A DNA stretch of 64,000 nucleotides from Buxus sempervirens (lineage: Eukaryota; Streptophyta; Magnoliopsida; Buxales; Buxaceae). The stretch covers positions 6,381,883-6,445,882 of the forward strand of contig OX387183.1 in assembly GCA_947561395.2 (NCBI GenBank), in the 5' to 3' direction. The notes under the pieces are model-generated. The model saw nothing but the letters and a program-made list of their open reading frames with translations. It ran no database searches and was not told where the DNA came from. A program made the translations under genes and the position numbers. Shown in pieces: positions 10,720 to 22,110 of the stretch (the first letter of the stretch is position 1; each line of letters begins with the position of its first letter).

Positions 10720-11617
10720 TGTTGGGAAAATTACCTTCCTTGTGTGACAATTGAATGACAAGAAAATTTTGGTACTAATGATTTTTCTTGAAATGTTTTG
10801 TAGTAAACAAGTGAGATTAAAAGACTTGACTGTAAAAAGAAAAATCTAAATGTGTTGTATCCTAGTGCAAGATGCAGGCAGATTTAGTTGTAACCTGCTG
10901 CACCTGCACAGGTAATGAAAAAAATGACTATAAATACTCTGTTTCACACCAGATTTCAGAGCATCCGTGGGAGATATTCTTGCTGAGAATTTTGCCTGCC
11001 TAAACCTACAAGAAGGAAGGAGGGAGTTAAGGTTTCTAGGAGGATCAAGATTGATTCATCAAGATTGATTCATCAAGAATCAATCAAATTGGAATTTAGA
11101 GACAAGATATGGAGAATTTGTGAGTTTCTCTTGTTGGGTTATTGAGAGATTCTTGAGAGTTCCTCTTTGAGGGTTTTTTGAGATTTGAAGAACTCTTGGT
11201 GGATTCCAAAGAGAGGTTCAGATCTTGAAGTTTCTTTGGTGGATTCCAAAGAAGTTGAAGACTTTGGTGGATTCCAAAGCTTAGGTGTTCATGGACTTGG
11301 TGGATTCCAAGTTGAAGAGGAGTCTTGGAGGATTTCAAGATAGCTGGAGAAATCAATAAATATGAATTGATGTGTCGTGGAATCGACGAAGAGTGAGATT
11401 TATGTTTGAAGTGATTTATTGTTAAATTTAACATTCTTGTATTTCATCTTTTTATAGTGATTTGGTTTCTTAGGCTTGATCTACTTAAAAAGACCCGAGG
11501 TTTTACCTAAATAAAAGTTTAGGGTTTCCTCGTATAATTCTTCTGTTATTTTACTGTTTTGTTAATTAATTGTGATTAAGATTCATAGAAAAAGGGCCTA
11601 AGGTTTTAAAAATCTCA
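10720..11617 (+). mobile_element. LTR insertion (probably solo LTR), 898 bp
   Basis: Relative to copy A, about 900 bases are inserted. They start TGTTGGGAAAATTACC, a Copia-like LTR start, and end ATCTCA. Flanks are GTCTC and GTAGC, a poor 5-bp duplication, so the exact ends are less certain than for the other LTRs here. A TATA box (ACTATAAATA, about 10928-10937) puts it in plus orientation. No internal retrotransposon domain is present. Confidence 0.6.
11189..11325. repeat. Degenerate tandem motif TTGGTGGATTCCAA
   Basis: TTGGTGGATTCCAA(AG) occurs four times, at irregular spacing of about 30 to 50 bases, and a weaker fifth follows (TTGGAGGATTTCAAG). The core GGATTCC is palindromic. It lies in the transcribed part of the LTR at 10720-11617. 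Confidence 0.8.
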
Positions 11618-12669
11618 GTAGCCTTTTCTTTGACTTTTGTTTTTTATTGGATATTTTTTGCTTTTTGCGATGTGCCCACTTTGTCGTCTTTTTGCTTTCC
11701 TTTTGCATTGATTGGTGCCTTTTTTTTTTTTCCCACTTTCCTCCTTTTATATTCCGTTCCCAGTGGACAAGAAAAAACATGATCGATCCAGTGACAAAGG
11801 AACAAGCAAACTCAACACATTTAGCCGGGGTTTAAATCGTCTGTCGCGGTAGACCTGTAGCATCCGTGGGATGCTGCCATGTGTGGCATCCCACGGTTGT
11901 TGCACGTTTTACATTTTCACTAGTAGGGGTACACAAGTAATATTGCACGTATTGAGAGTGTTAAATTTTCTAATTAATTGTATTTCTATTTTCAAAATGG
12001 GAGCGGGGCCCTTCTTTGAGCGAGCCGCTCTTGATGAACAAGGGGACGTGACAATTTGGAAACGTAGCAGCAAGCTATTGGAACAGTAGAACTAGGTGCC
12101 CCGTAAAAGGTGCAGTGGATGTGAAGCGGTTTGGAAGCCTGTCCCATCCATTCCTTTGTTGCATAGGCGTGCAGAGATGAAGATTAAGAGCAAAGCCGGC
12201 AAGGACATCTTCCGTCAACGCAAGTCTTTCAGGACTCAAGCACCAATCTTCAAACAGGCTATCAATTCAATTAATTCAACTAATTAGTATGGTTATGATC
12301 GAATAATCGAAGTGGAGATTGATCTGATCCACGGTGGAGAATTTGAATCGGAAGGTTAACGCATCGAGCTCTTAACGATTTCAAACACAAAACGAAGGAG
12401 ACGAAAAACGATTTCACAGAGAATACCAACTAATCAATCAATAATATATAGATATATATGAATCCATCAAATCAATACATAACAGGAGATCTACTATCGG
12501 TATATCTGTAACTCTCTGTAAATCAAGAAACATATGGTTTTATTCACACGCCTACGATCTAACTACTGTAACATAAATAAAGAATTAATAAAATCTCTCT
12601 ACTGATCAGTCCGACAAAAGAGGCCATAATCCCGAACATCGATCTGCTGCAACTCTCTCATCGTCTCTC

Positions 12670-12864
12670 TTACTGCTTCAGGAAGGCAAGCAGAGAGACT
12701 GCAAGAGAAGAGCAAAGAACAGCGCCGGAGATCGGCAGAGAGAAGGCCGATCCGTTGTCCATCGACGGAGATGATGCTGGCGCCGAATCCTGAGCCGAGA
12801 CGGTGGCGACCGCAGAGAATACTGCAATGACGAAGACGAGAACAGCAATGCGGAGTGGCGCCAT
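12670..12864 (-). CDS. Arabinogalactan peptide precursor (copy B)
   Basis: This 64-codon gene encodes a protein identical to that at 5014-5208: signal peptide 1-24, APASSP glycosylation stretch, DNGSA region before a hydrophobic GPI-anchor tail. An in-frame Met exists 27 codons upstream (12945), but the Met at 12864 is the one conserved with copy A and places the signal peptide at the N-terminus. The promoter TATA box is at 13004-13013. Nucleotide differences from copy A are few and mostly outside the coding part. Unlike copy A, its upstream promoter is not interrupted directly by an element, so this copy may keep the ancestral control region. Confidence 0.87.
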   Translation of the reverse strand: MAPLRIAVLVFVIAVFSAVATVSAQDSAPASSPSMDNGSAFSLPISGAVLCSSLAVSLLAFLKQ

Positions 12865-13003
12865 TGATGAAAGATCTAGAGCAGGACGAATCGTAATGCG
12901 TGAACAGGGGAAGAAGAAGAAGAGGAATATCAGGAATCCAAACAACTCTCTGTGGATTCTTGTTTTGAACTGAAGCGATGGTTAAAGCCGTGATGGGAAG
13001 GGC

Positions 13004-13013
13004 CTATATATAG
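13004..13013 (-). promoter_or_regulatory. TATA box of AG-peptide gene copy B
   Basis: CTATATATAG lies about 140 bases upstream of the start codon, in the same context as copy A. The following GGTTTCGTGGTTCGGCGTG is also shared, so at least 60 bases of distal promoter are conserved between copies. Confidence 0.7.
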
Positions 13014-13275
13014 GGTTTCGTGGTTCGGCGTGTGGACCCCAGAAGACGCGGACAGCTGGGCTTGGGGCTGAGTCCTCCCGTTGGAGCCGTAAGTTAGACG
13101 AAAGCAAGGAAATCGTGACTAAGTGGGACACGTGGTGAGTTTGTTGGCCGACTTAGGGCGTTGTTTTTTAAATTATTTAATGGCGACGACGACGAGTTCG
13201 TTGGCCGAATATGGAAAGGCGGTTGGAAAATAGAGGGATCCAGGAGGTTGAACGCCATGACATGGTCCACACGTC

Positions 13276-13391
13276 TCCAATCATGTGTCGTGCGGCGATG
13301 ATTGCGGACATGGTCTTGCTGATGGCAAACGTTTCCAATCATGTGTCGTGCCACGATGATTGCAGACATGGTCTTACTGATGGCAACGTGT
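13276..13391. repeat. 58-bp tandem duplication
   Basis: The unit starting TCCAATCATGTGTCGTG is present twice (from 13276 and from 13334) with a few differences. No gene is seen here. Confidence 0.8.
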
Positions 13392-15408
13392 GGTTTAACC
13401 CAACCCAACCCGGGTTAGAGTTCGACAAGCCGGGTTATGGTTTAACCCAACCCAACCCCACATTAAAAAATTAAGATATTTAAGTTTCACGTATGGCATA
13501 GATAAAAATACATATCTTATAAATAAATATCTAATTAATTTAGATTTTTATTTAAATGTATATGTATTTTAATGTTTTCTGATACAGTCAAGGTCAGTCC
13601 ACTCTATTGTGAATTCGCTAACATCAAGAGCAGGTTTGGTATAGGCTAAACACTTATAGGAATGGGTTAGTGTTTGTTAAAGCTTGCCCGAAACCCACCT
13701 TTTGCTATGAATGGCAATCAGGAAGGTTCGGGGCGGGTTTGGTTAACTCACCCCTATATGAGCGTCGATAATATGGAACCCTAACCCTGCTCCTACTGGG
13801 TTGGTAATGGGGTGGGGTGGGTCTGCTCCGATTAGTGTATAAATTGCAAAAAAGTACCTTTTAAATAGAATTCATACATTAATAATATATTTATTAATAA
13901 AATATTTATTTTTATATATAATATAATATGTATGAAAACAATATTTAAAACATACAAAAATAATATTTTCAATATATGAAGGTCTCGTTGGGGGTGAGTT
14001 AGGCTTAAACCAAACGTTTAGCTCGATTTAGCTATACCAAACCCTAACCATTAGGGCAGGTTACTCGTTTAACCCGCCCCATTGCCATCCCTACAGATTG
14101 CCATTTCTTTGATTCAAGGTCAATTTTTCGTTTTTATTTTTTCATTTTCAGCTACAGATAGATTAAGTTAATTTTGATAGTCCCCACTAGTAACATGTGT
14201 AATTTATTTATGTAACTATCTTCAAGGATGTCGGCGTAGATAACAAGGGATTGTCGTCCACGTCCAAAATTTATGTCCTTGTCAGGTTAGATAGTTAATT
14301 TGTGCAAGTAACTTGAACAACCGTTCTTACCATATCGTTAAAAACAGAGATGGATCAAAGTATTGAAGACAGGCAACGGTTGAGTAACAAGAACGGAAGA
14401 TCAACAAACAAACTGGTTCCACCAATGTTAAATGTGTCAAGTTTTACTCACGCTCTCCTCTATTTGACAAAGACAAGGGAAAGAAGGAAAAAACAAAGAC
14501 AAGCCCATGTTAAACAACCGTCGTACCTAAAAGCTTACGGGTTGGTGTGCAAGGTTCTATGTCAGTTGCGAATAACATGCAAGCGAATAGAATGTAAGCC
14601 CTTGGTTGTTGCATATTAAGAATTTCAATGGTGGGGCCCCCAATGAATGTGAGGGGGTATATACACCAACCGCTGTAGGAGATGAGAATCAACCAAGCCG
14701 TTGCAAACGATTTAAATTTTTCTGACGATCTTGTCCCCACGTCACGGACTATAAGTACGACGGGTTATGATGAATTAGAACAACCAATATAAGATGCGCT
14801 AGCCCAAACCCAACCCAAACTCACTTACATATATGATGAGATTGTGTATATAAACTCAACTTCAGGATTTTCTAATTATATAGCATGAGCCTAAACCTAA
14901 CCGAAACTGAACTTTGGGCTACAAGTGAAGCCCAGTCCAAGACCAACCCAAACCCAAAATCAGTGCTCAGTTCAGGCCGCTATTTGGGTTTGGGTTAGGC
15001 TGGCTTTGGGGGTTCCGGATTTGATTTACAACTCTAGACTGGTCATGTTGTTGCAGGTAGAAGTTCTTTCTTCTTCTATCGGCTTGCTTAATACGTTAAT
15101 GGACGCTCAGCCCCTTGATCATTCCAATCCAGATAATTTTACAAGAACAAAACAAAATCGTTATTACTAAAAACAAAATAATAGCTCGCTGATAATTAAT
15201 TAAACAATCCTACATGTGCATGATCTGATACCTAATAACTAAAGAATCAAAACATATCTTCCATCGATCCCTACGGAAAAGAAAAAAAACTAAACATTGC
15301 TAAGTCCTAACCAGATCTCTCTAACAATCTCTATCCCTCTACCAAAATTTATCCTTCGACATTGGAAGAAAAAGAAATAAAATTGAAAAAGAGAAGAAAA
15401 TCATTGCT
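13392..15408. other. Intergenic DNA, no gene recognised; possible hAT-like remnant
   Basis: AT-rich sequence with only short random reading frames. Between about 13700 and 14090 the ends resemble hAT-type small elements (GAATGGCAATC near the left, CCCATTGCCATCCCTA at the right), with Gly/Pro-codon-like GGGTTTGGTTAA strings inside. I see no clean target duplication, so this is only a possible remnant. Confidence 0.35.
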
Positions 15409-15621
15409 TCAAAAGAACATAGAAGCATAGCAGGAGCACAAGAGCAGGGCCGAGAAAATCGCCGGGACCGGTCGAGCGAACGCGGATCCAGCCTCCATCG
15501 AAGGCGCCGGAGAAGATGCCGTCACGTCGTCCTGCGCAGACACCGTAGCAGCGGCAAAGAAGATCGCGATTACCAAAACGAGAATCATTGTAGAAGCTTT
15601 CAAGAGACTAAATCGCGCCAT
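15409..15621 (-). CDS. Arabinogalactan peptide precursor (third gene)
   Basis: This 70-codon single-exon gene has the same architecture as the duplicated pair. Residues 1-29 form a signal peptide ending TVSA before Gln30. A short mature stretch follows, with Ser-Pro and Ala-Pro (ASSPAPS). Next come a small-residue region (MEAGSA) and a hydrophobic C-terminal tail for GPI anchoring. The sequence has diverged from the copies at 5 and 12.7 kb, mainly in the tail, so it is an older paralogue. A TATA box lies 55 bases upstream. All four AG-peptide genes share strand, pointing to tandem origin. Cell-surface location is inferred from family architecture. Confidence 0.82.
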   Translation of the reverse strand: MARFSLLKASTMILVLVIAIFFAAATVSAQDDVTASSPAPSMEAGSAFARPVPAIFSALLLCSCYASMFF

Positions 15622-15675
15622 TGCCTCAAGGGATGAAAACCAGAAAGAGTAGTAATCTGGGACGTCTAGAGGTGT

Positions 15676-15684
15676 CTATTTATA
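15676..15684 (-). promoter_or_regulatory. TATA box of third AG-peptide gene
   Basis: On the minus strand the sequence is TATAAATAG, 55 bases upstream of the start codon. This would give a leader of only about 25 bases. Confidence 0.6.
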
Positions 15685-15699
15685 GAGCTTCGTTTCCTC

Positions 15700-17171
15700 T
15701 CCGTACCGGGAGAAGACTCCTGACTTGACTAGAAGTCTAGAACTTCGAAAACAAAGCAACGTTTGTTTTTTTGGGTGGAGGTGGGAATGGGTCGGATCGG
15801 GTCATATTTAGACGGGGATTGGGGAATTGCCAACCCAAGTATTTTTTTATTAATTTTTATTCCTGTTTTAATTTTAATTATGTTTATATAAAACTCCATT
15901 TGATATGGTAAAATTTTAATAAATACGATTAAAAACACTTAATAAACATGATTTCTTTTAAAAAAAAAATAAAAATAGTCACATTTTATTTGTGAAGAAG
16001 TTTAAATATAACTATTTTTTTAAAAAGCAATTAAATAAAATTATAATAGTTACTTTTCGCATGGATTGCATTAAAAATATAACTTGTAATGTTTATATAA
16101 TACAACTATATACTCGTATTTCTTATATATTGGATGGTAAACAATAAAGATATGGCAATCAAAATTAATTAAATTATATTAGTCATAAGAACAATTGAAT
16201 GATTAGCTATGGGTACTTGATAATATACTAAAATATAATATAAATGGGTATGGGAGATAAAAAAAAATAAGGAAAAAATAAACTTAAAATTTAAATGGGC
16301 AACAAGTTGGGTTCAGGTTGACCAATTTCCAGACAAGTTGAGAAAACCTAAAATAAAACCCAACTCAATTAATAAACGGGTCAACCCAAATCCGTTTAAT
16401 CGATTAGGTTCTGATGGCTTGACAAGTAGAGCAATTGCCAGCTCTATATATTTTTGGGGTTAAATTAGTTCATTTTTGAGAAGAAAGTTTGAAAATTAGT
16501 TGGTCTGAACGAATAAATAAACCTTATTAATCTTCCAAGATGGCATATAAAATAAATAAAACTTTCATGCACCTAATACGATCATTGATCAAATTGACAA
16601 AATGGCAAGATTTGCTTTGGCATAAGCATAGTCAGGAAAAGATAATACACGTAATTTGTTGCGCTAGAGTGTTTATACCCAAAAGGAAAGTAGGCTTGAA
16701 CATTCAGAGCAAACGCCGGTCCAAAGGGCTTTGGCCACTGACGACAAAGCTCTCAAGGCTCTAGACTGAAATTTTTAAATCCAAATACGTAGTTTTGGGT
16801 GTGGAAAATGTAAAAATGTTCAAGAGCAGAAGTCCATGAAGACAAAATGTAAAAATGTCTTCCTCTTGGGTGTGGAAATAACTATGCAGCACCGGGGAAA
16901 CTGAGACAATTTGGAATTCTGAAAACTTGTACTTTTTTTTTTTGTTGAACTGAAAACTTGTACTTTGTGATCATTAAAATTATATATTGAGATGATTAAT
17001 GTTGTACCTAGCTATGATAATCAAAGTCTTGCATTCCTTTGTTAAGTCAAAATTTTGGATTTTATTAATTCAAAATGTTTCTGAAATTCATGTCTCATAA
17101 TACATCTTTTCTAATTTTCAAAGATACCTGCTTCCTCACATTGCCTTTATACTTTAATTGATATTGGGCAC
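15700..17171. other. Intergenic AT-rich DNA, no gene seen
   Basis: There are stretches of A and T with homopolymer runs and repeated GGGTT/AACCC strings (for example 16310-16400) typical of small non-autonomous elements. I cannot define ends or duplications, and no reading frame resembles a protein. Confidence 0.4.
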
Positions 17172-17578
17172 TAGGGGTGTCAATTGGTTCGGTGTAAACC
17201 AAAATCCAATTGAACCAAACAGATTTTTTTTTTATTTGAAAAAGTACAAATTGAATTAAAGGTTCAGTTTATGGTTTAGGTAGTGGAGAAACTGAACCAA
17301 ACCGAAAACCGAAGTATATTATTATACATGTGTAATTTTATATTACATATAATATATATACAAAAATTTCAAAACCTATTACTACACTTTGTTGTCAAAA
17401 CCTACAATTTTTCTTTGTTAATGTAATATTATAGAAATATCATTTCTATTTTATAGTAAACAATAGTGTTTACATTTGTATTCTAGTAAACAATATATGT
17501 AAGCACCTCATTTTTGCGCTCCCAGAAAAACCAAAAATGCAAACCCTGGACAGAAAGTCAAACCCTAAGGGGTGAAAA

Positions 17579-18283
17579 GTTGACTTTTTGATCATGTGAA
17601 AATTGGCCACATCGCTTTATGCCATTGGATAGAGAATCTCGACACGGTTCCAACGCAACTGAGTTTGTAGGAATCGGAGTCCGGATGAAGGTTCTGCAGG
17701 CGGTCAAACTTGAGGGGAGCCAAAAGTTGACTTTCTGCTAAAATCTGATCCATATGCTTACCCCTATACCATTGAATAGAGAATCTCGACACGGTTCCAA
17801 CGCAACTGAGTTTGCAGGAATCAGAGTCCGGATGAAGGTTCTACAAGCAGTCAAACTTGAGGGGAGCCAAAAGTTGACTTTCTGTTAAAATCCGATCCAG
17901 ATGCTTACCCCTATACCATTGGATAGAGAATCCTGACACGGTTCCAACGCAACTGAGTTTGCAGGAATCAGAGTTCGGATGAAGGTTCTGCGGGCGGTCA
18001 AACTTGAGGGGAGCCAAAAGTTAACTTTCTGCTAAAATCTGATCCAGATGCTTACCCCTATATCATTGGATAGAGAATCCCGACACGGTTCCAACGCAAC
18101 TGAGTTTGCAAGAATCGGAGTCCGGATGAGGGTTCTACGGGCGGTCAAACTTGAACGGAGCTAAAAATTGACTTTCTGCTAAAATCCGATCCAGAGGCAT
18201 ACCCCTAGGTCATGGGATAGAGGGCTCCGATACAATTTTAACGCAACTGAGTTTGCCCAGATCGGAGTTCGGATGGAGAAAAT
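17579..18283. repeat. 147-bp tandem repeats, about 4.8 units
   Basis: Units begin with GTTGACTTT (or a variant) at 17579, 17726, 17873, 18020 and 18167, an exact 147-base period. Each contains GACACGGTTCCAACGCAAC and GGAGTCCGGATGA. The same phrase occurs once or twice in the related LTR of the inner element (about 19795) and, inverted, near 61730. So the unit is an LTR module amplified in this copy. Confidence 0.9.
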
Positions 18284-18616
18284 ATGAGCTAACAAAGTTT
18301 TCGAGCAGCAAAACTAGCAAACTACACACGTGGCAAAAAGCTGCACACGTGGCGAGTTGCGTAGGAAAATATCTCGGGGATCAAATCCGTAAATATCCAA
18401 ATGTACGAAATATCCCAGGAACTAAATCTGTAAAAATCCCGGATTATCGGATTAAACCAAAAATAACCAGGGACTAAATCTGAAAAAGTCAGATTTTCCG
18501 ACCGGCGAGCGGCCGCATTAAATGTTTTGTCATCATATTGCCGCTCGCGCGGACGTGGCAAGCGGGTATGCGCTAAGCTTGCGCTCAAGCTGAGCGGATA
18601 CCCCTTTTTCCTCGTC

Positions 18617-18623
18617 TATATAA
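18617..18623 (+). promoter_or_regulatory. LTR TATA box (level 2 LTR)
   Basis: TATATAA in CGTCTATATAAGTCACGCG. It lies about 1.1 kb into the LTR and is the likely retrotransposon promoter; pyrimidine-rich sequence follows. Confidence 0.55.
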
Positions 18624-20223
18624 GTCACGCGAGACTCCTTTGAAAAGGGTTGGAAGCTTTTAGGTTGAAAAGGTTTTTGGTTAAAAAGTTTAAGGTTGGC
18701 TCATTTCAGGTGGGGATTTTTGGGTTGCTCTCTGTGGGGTTTTGAGTTGTCACCAGCTCACTTCCTTCTCCTTCTCCTTCTTCTTCCTTCAACCCTTCTC
18801 CTTCTTCTTCCTTCAACCGAAGTCCCCCTCTCTTCATCCTTGCTTGCCTCCGAAAACCTCCAAACCATCTCCTCCTTCATTCTCATCTATTTCCAATAAA
18901 GAGGTTGAAAGCTGGTTGCTGTTGGAGGTGCAAGAGAGGGGAGCTCCAGTGCTCGTGCCACCTCAAGGAGAAGCCGCCGCCTTGCACAAAAGCGTAGGAA
19001 CCTCAGGTATTGCTTCTCACTCGTTTACATAAATAAAAATGGGAGTCATATAAGCATGTTATCGATACTGTTTTTTTTTCTTTACTTGTCACGCATTTTT
19101 TTGCTCCTCCATTTCGGGTGACATGGAGGTCTCCAAGGGTAAGGGAGACCCATGCACGACCCCTTTAAGAAGGTGAGGGCTTATTGCTCCACCGAGCGCT
19201 CATGAGGTACCTGGCACCCCTACGAAGAATCGGCCCCTCATTCATCTCATCCAATGTTTCCCTGTAAACCCCCTCCTCCTTCCCTTCTTCGGATGTTAGC
19301 ATGCCTGCTCGAAGGTCCAGTCGTGTGGATGAAAGTGCATGTAATGCCTGCATGTTGTTGTTTTTTTTATTTTATGTTGCTGGACTTGCTAACATACTCC
19401 CCCAACCCCCTGCCACCCGCTGATTGCTCCTTGTGCCGCGGTAAGCATGCTCCCATCACCCCATTACCAGATGTCTGTAGCTGCTTGATAACAGTAGGGT
19501 TTGTTTTTTTTTTTCCGTAAAGGAGATTTGGAGTTGTGTACTAAAGTAGCTTAGATTAAGCTTCAAAACATGTTTGAGTGTCTTCTAGAGTCTGGTAGAA
19601 GCATGGTATTAGCACCTGAGAGGTGTTACAGAGACTGGAAATCAAGCCAGTTGTAGACACCTGATTTTTGCACCCCAAATGAATGCAGAAAATAAAAATT
19701 TCAATTAAAAAGTCAAACCCTGAGGGGGCCAAAATTTGACTTTTGATCCAAAGAAAATTGGCCATCAAACTTCCTCTCATTAAAAAGAGCATTTCGACAC
19801 GGTTCTAACGCAACCAAGTATGCCAGAATCGGAGTCCGGATGAAGAAGTTATGAGCCGGTCAAACTTTTGGGGGAGCGAAAGTTGACTTTTTGCTCGACC
19901 CCAATTCAACTGCCCAATTTGATCCCAGTGGATAGTGTGTTCCGAGCCGATTCCAACGATACCAAATTTGCTAAAATCGGACATCAGACGGAAAAGTTAT
20001 GGGCAGTTGAAGTTTCAAGAAAGCTGCCCATGTGGCAAAACAGCAGCAAAAAGCAGAATAGATGAATTAAATAAATAAAAAAAATCATATCTTTATTTTT
20101 TAATAATATTTTAATAAAAGAATCTCGTTTTATAATATAATAATCAAAAAATCGAATAAAAATCTTTAAATAAATCAAATTTAATAAAGCATTTGAAATC
20201 CAACATTTTAAAAACGTGCTGGA

Positions 20224-20380
20224 CCGTATTTGAAGTACGGGCGAGGCATGCCCGTATTTCAAATACGGGTAAGCTTCTAGAAGGGGACGCGTGTCGCTGT
20301 ACGGCGGGACACGCGTCCCATACGGCCGATTTTGCGAGATTTGAAAATGTGTGTTTTTTGCCCGTACTTGAAGTACGGGC
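20224..20380. repeat. Three related palindromes upstream of LTR TATA box
   Basis: The palindromes are CCGTATTTGAAGTACGG (20224-20240, imperfect), CCCGTATTTCAAATACGGG (20251-20269) and CCCGTACTTGAAGTACGGG (20361-20379). The last ends 15 bases before the TATA box. A further ACGCGTGTCGC / GGGACACGCGTCC inverted pair lies between them (about 20287-20316). Confidence 0.9.
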
Positions 20381-20394
20381 ACGAAAATTTTGCC

Positions 20395-20401
20395 TATAAA
20401 T
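20395..20401 (+). promoter_or_regulatory. LTR TATA box (level 3 element)
   Basis: TATAAAT in GCCTATAAATAGAGAGG is a strong consensus. It is the likely start of genomic retrotransposon RNA. Confidence 0.7.
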
Positions 20402-21223
20402 AGAGAGGCCACCCCCCTCATTTGAACAAGCTGGTCCCCCATATGCCCCCACTCTCTGGTTTTGCCTTCTCCCACGTCCGAAACCCTGTCCAAATACACT
20501 CTCATCCCCAAGCTTAATTTTATCCCCAAAATACCCCCATCATACTTAAACCATGCCTAATCCCTTTCTTTTAGCCTTCATTCAATTCCATCTCAACAAA
20601 CCTCTTTCAAAATCATCCTAGGAAAACTCGGAGGACGCGGAAGCGCTGCCGAAATCACCCGGAGAATCAACACTAGTCAGAAACAAGAAGGTAATAGTAA
20701 AGGAGTATTTCTGGTAATGTAATATCCAACATATTTTAAACTTGACTTTATTCTCGAATTCCCTTTGTTTGCTATTTGTTTTATTATGTATCTCTCACTT
20801 GTTTGCTCTTATTAAGCATGGCATTGAGTCTCCCATGGTGAAGGTACCCAACTAAAAGGCGAAATGAGAACTCTATTGAGGATTTAACAAAGAAGCAGTT
20901 ATTTAAAATAACATATCCTTAATTCTTGTAAAATGATATGCCTAATGTACAAATCATCCTCTCCTCAAGTTCATCTTCCCATGGTTCTCCTTCAAAGGAA
21001 GGCCACATGAAGATTAAAAGAAGGAAAAGGTGAAGAGTGGAAGAAGAAGATGATCAAGAAAAGGGCATTAAAGTTGCTGTGAAGACACTGTGAATCACCA
21101 CCGAAGTCACCATAGCACCCCAGAAGACCTACCGGAGTGATCTCAATCGAAGTCGGAGCAAAACGGCGAAGTTTAACAAAAACCGTATACTCAGAGCAGT
21201 CCAGGCGTGCCTGTAGTTAACCT

Positions 21224-21270
21224 ACGGTCTGGCCTGAACCGTATTAAAATTGCGGTTCAGCCCAGACCGT
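21224..21270. repeat. 18-bp-arm inverted repeat in LTR
   Basis: ACGGTCTGGCCTGAACCG (21224-21241) and CGGTTCAGCCCAGACCGT (21253-21270) pair with one mismatch around an 11-base loop. Related ACCGTA/TACGGT words flank it. Confidence 0.85.
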
Positions 21271-22110
21271 AATTGACATACGGTCATACCTGTAAATATC
21301 TTAAAAATCTATTTCTTTGACCTGGTTGGGCCTAATCCGACCCATTGTTGTATAATCTGAACCAATGGGGTTTCTTGGACTTTTCCAAGCCCATTTTGAG
21401 ACTGTGGGCTTAAGCGGGCCCACCAAGGCTTCGTGGGCCCTCCAATGGGGCCCACATCCCGTCTGGCCCAACCAAGGCCCATTTCAACAAATGGGCTAAA
21501 GGCCACTTGGTTAATTGTCCTTGGGCCAAATCCAAGGTTAATTGTCCTTGGGCCAAATCCAAGCCCAATGGGCCCTAAAAAACTTCAACCCACTAACTGT
21601 GTAAATATTCAATAAACCTTCAAATCAAACAGCCAAAATCCAACAAGGGTTACCCAATAACCTAAATTGGGCCATGGGCATGACTTAAGCCCAACTTGGA
21701 TTCCTCTGGGCCTTCCAACAGGGCCCATATCAGACCCACTTCACTAATTGATAAAAAGATAAAATCAAATAAAGAAGGGACCCACACCATCAATGGTCCC
21801 CACTCAGACTAAATAAATGTGCATGCTGGTCTAGGAAGGGTGAGAACTAAGTTGACTCAAGACCAAAGAGACCCACGGGACCTGTCAATTGACGGGGCGG
21901 GCTAGGGTGTCTTCGGGCTTCCCTAGACGTAACCGAGAACTTACTCAGAACTCTAATAAAGCCGCAGACCAGAATAATTAGGCCCGGATAGGTGCCCCTT
22001 TTGTATCTGCCTGCACCTCTCAGGCAGTGGCTACTCCAAACCAGTCCCGAGGCGAGCATCACATCAGCATGCACCTCGTCGTGCGGCCCGAAATCGGGGT
22101 GCGCACAGCT

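Larger units (their letters stand above)
7959..13108. repeat. Segmental duplication, copy B (with AG-peptide gene and three insertions)
   Basis: Homology to copy A (2848-5450) is found in blocks: 7959-8037, 9093-9399, 10548-10719 and 11618-13108. The interruptions are a solo LTR, a MULE-like element and another LTR; copy A gives the empty site of each. The last block carries an AG-peptide gene whose protein is identical to copy A, with the same TATA box. A short deletion in copy B between TTTTGCTTT direct repeats (near 11660) also separates the copies. Confidence 0.85.
19652..22107 (+). repeat. 5' LTR of the level-3 element
   Basis: This is a 2456-base LTR from TGTAGACACC to GCGCACA. It contains three palindromes just upstream of a TATA box (20395-20401), an inverted repeat at 21224-21270, and GGGCCCAC-rich sequence from 21400 to 21800. 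Its last 155 bases (21953-22107) recur at 27979-28133. Confidence 0.85.

Noticed and set aside
12865..12945. N-terminal extension of AG-peptide copy B (27 extra codons)
   Set aside because: The extension is not kept as an open frame with a Met in copy A and would bury the signal peptide.
13700..14095. hAT MITE with GGCAAT ends
   Set aside because: End similarity is partial and no 8-bp duplication could be found, unlike the two clear cases at 17172 and 37354.
17579..18283. CRISPR-like regular repeats
   Set aside because: Units are contiguous at 147 bases with no unique spacers, and they lie in a plant LTR.
19984..20529. 181-codon minus-strand open frame
   Set aside because: It lies wholly in the promoter half of the 5' LTR and crosses the palindromes and TATA box; no domain recognised.
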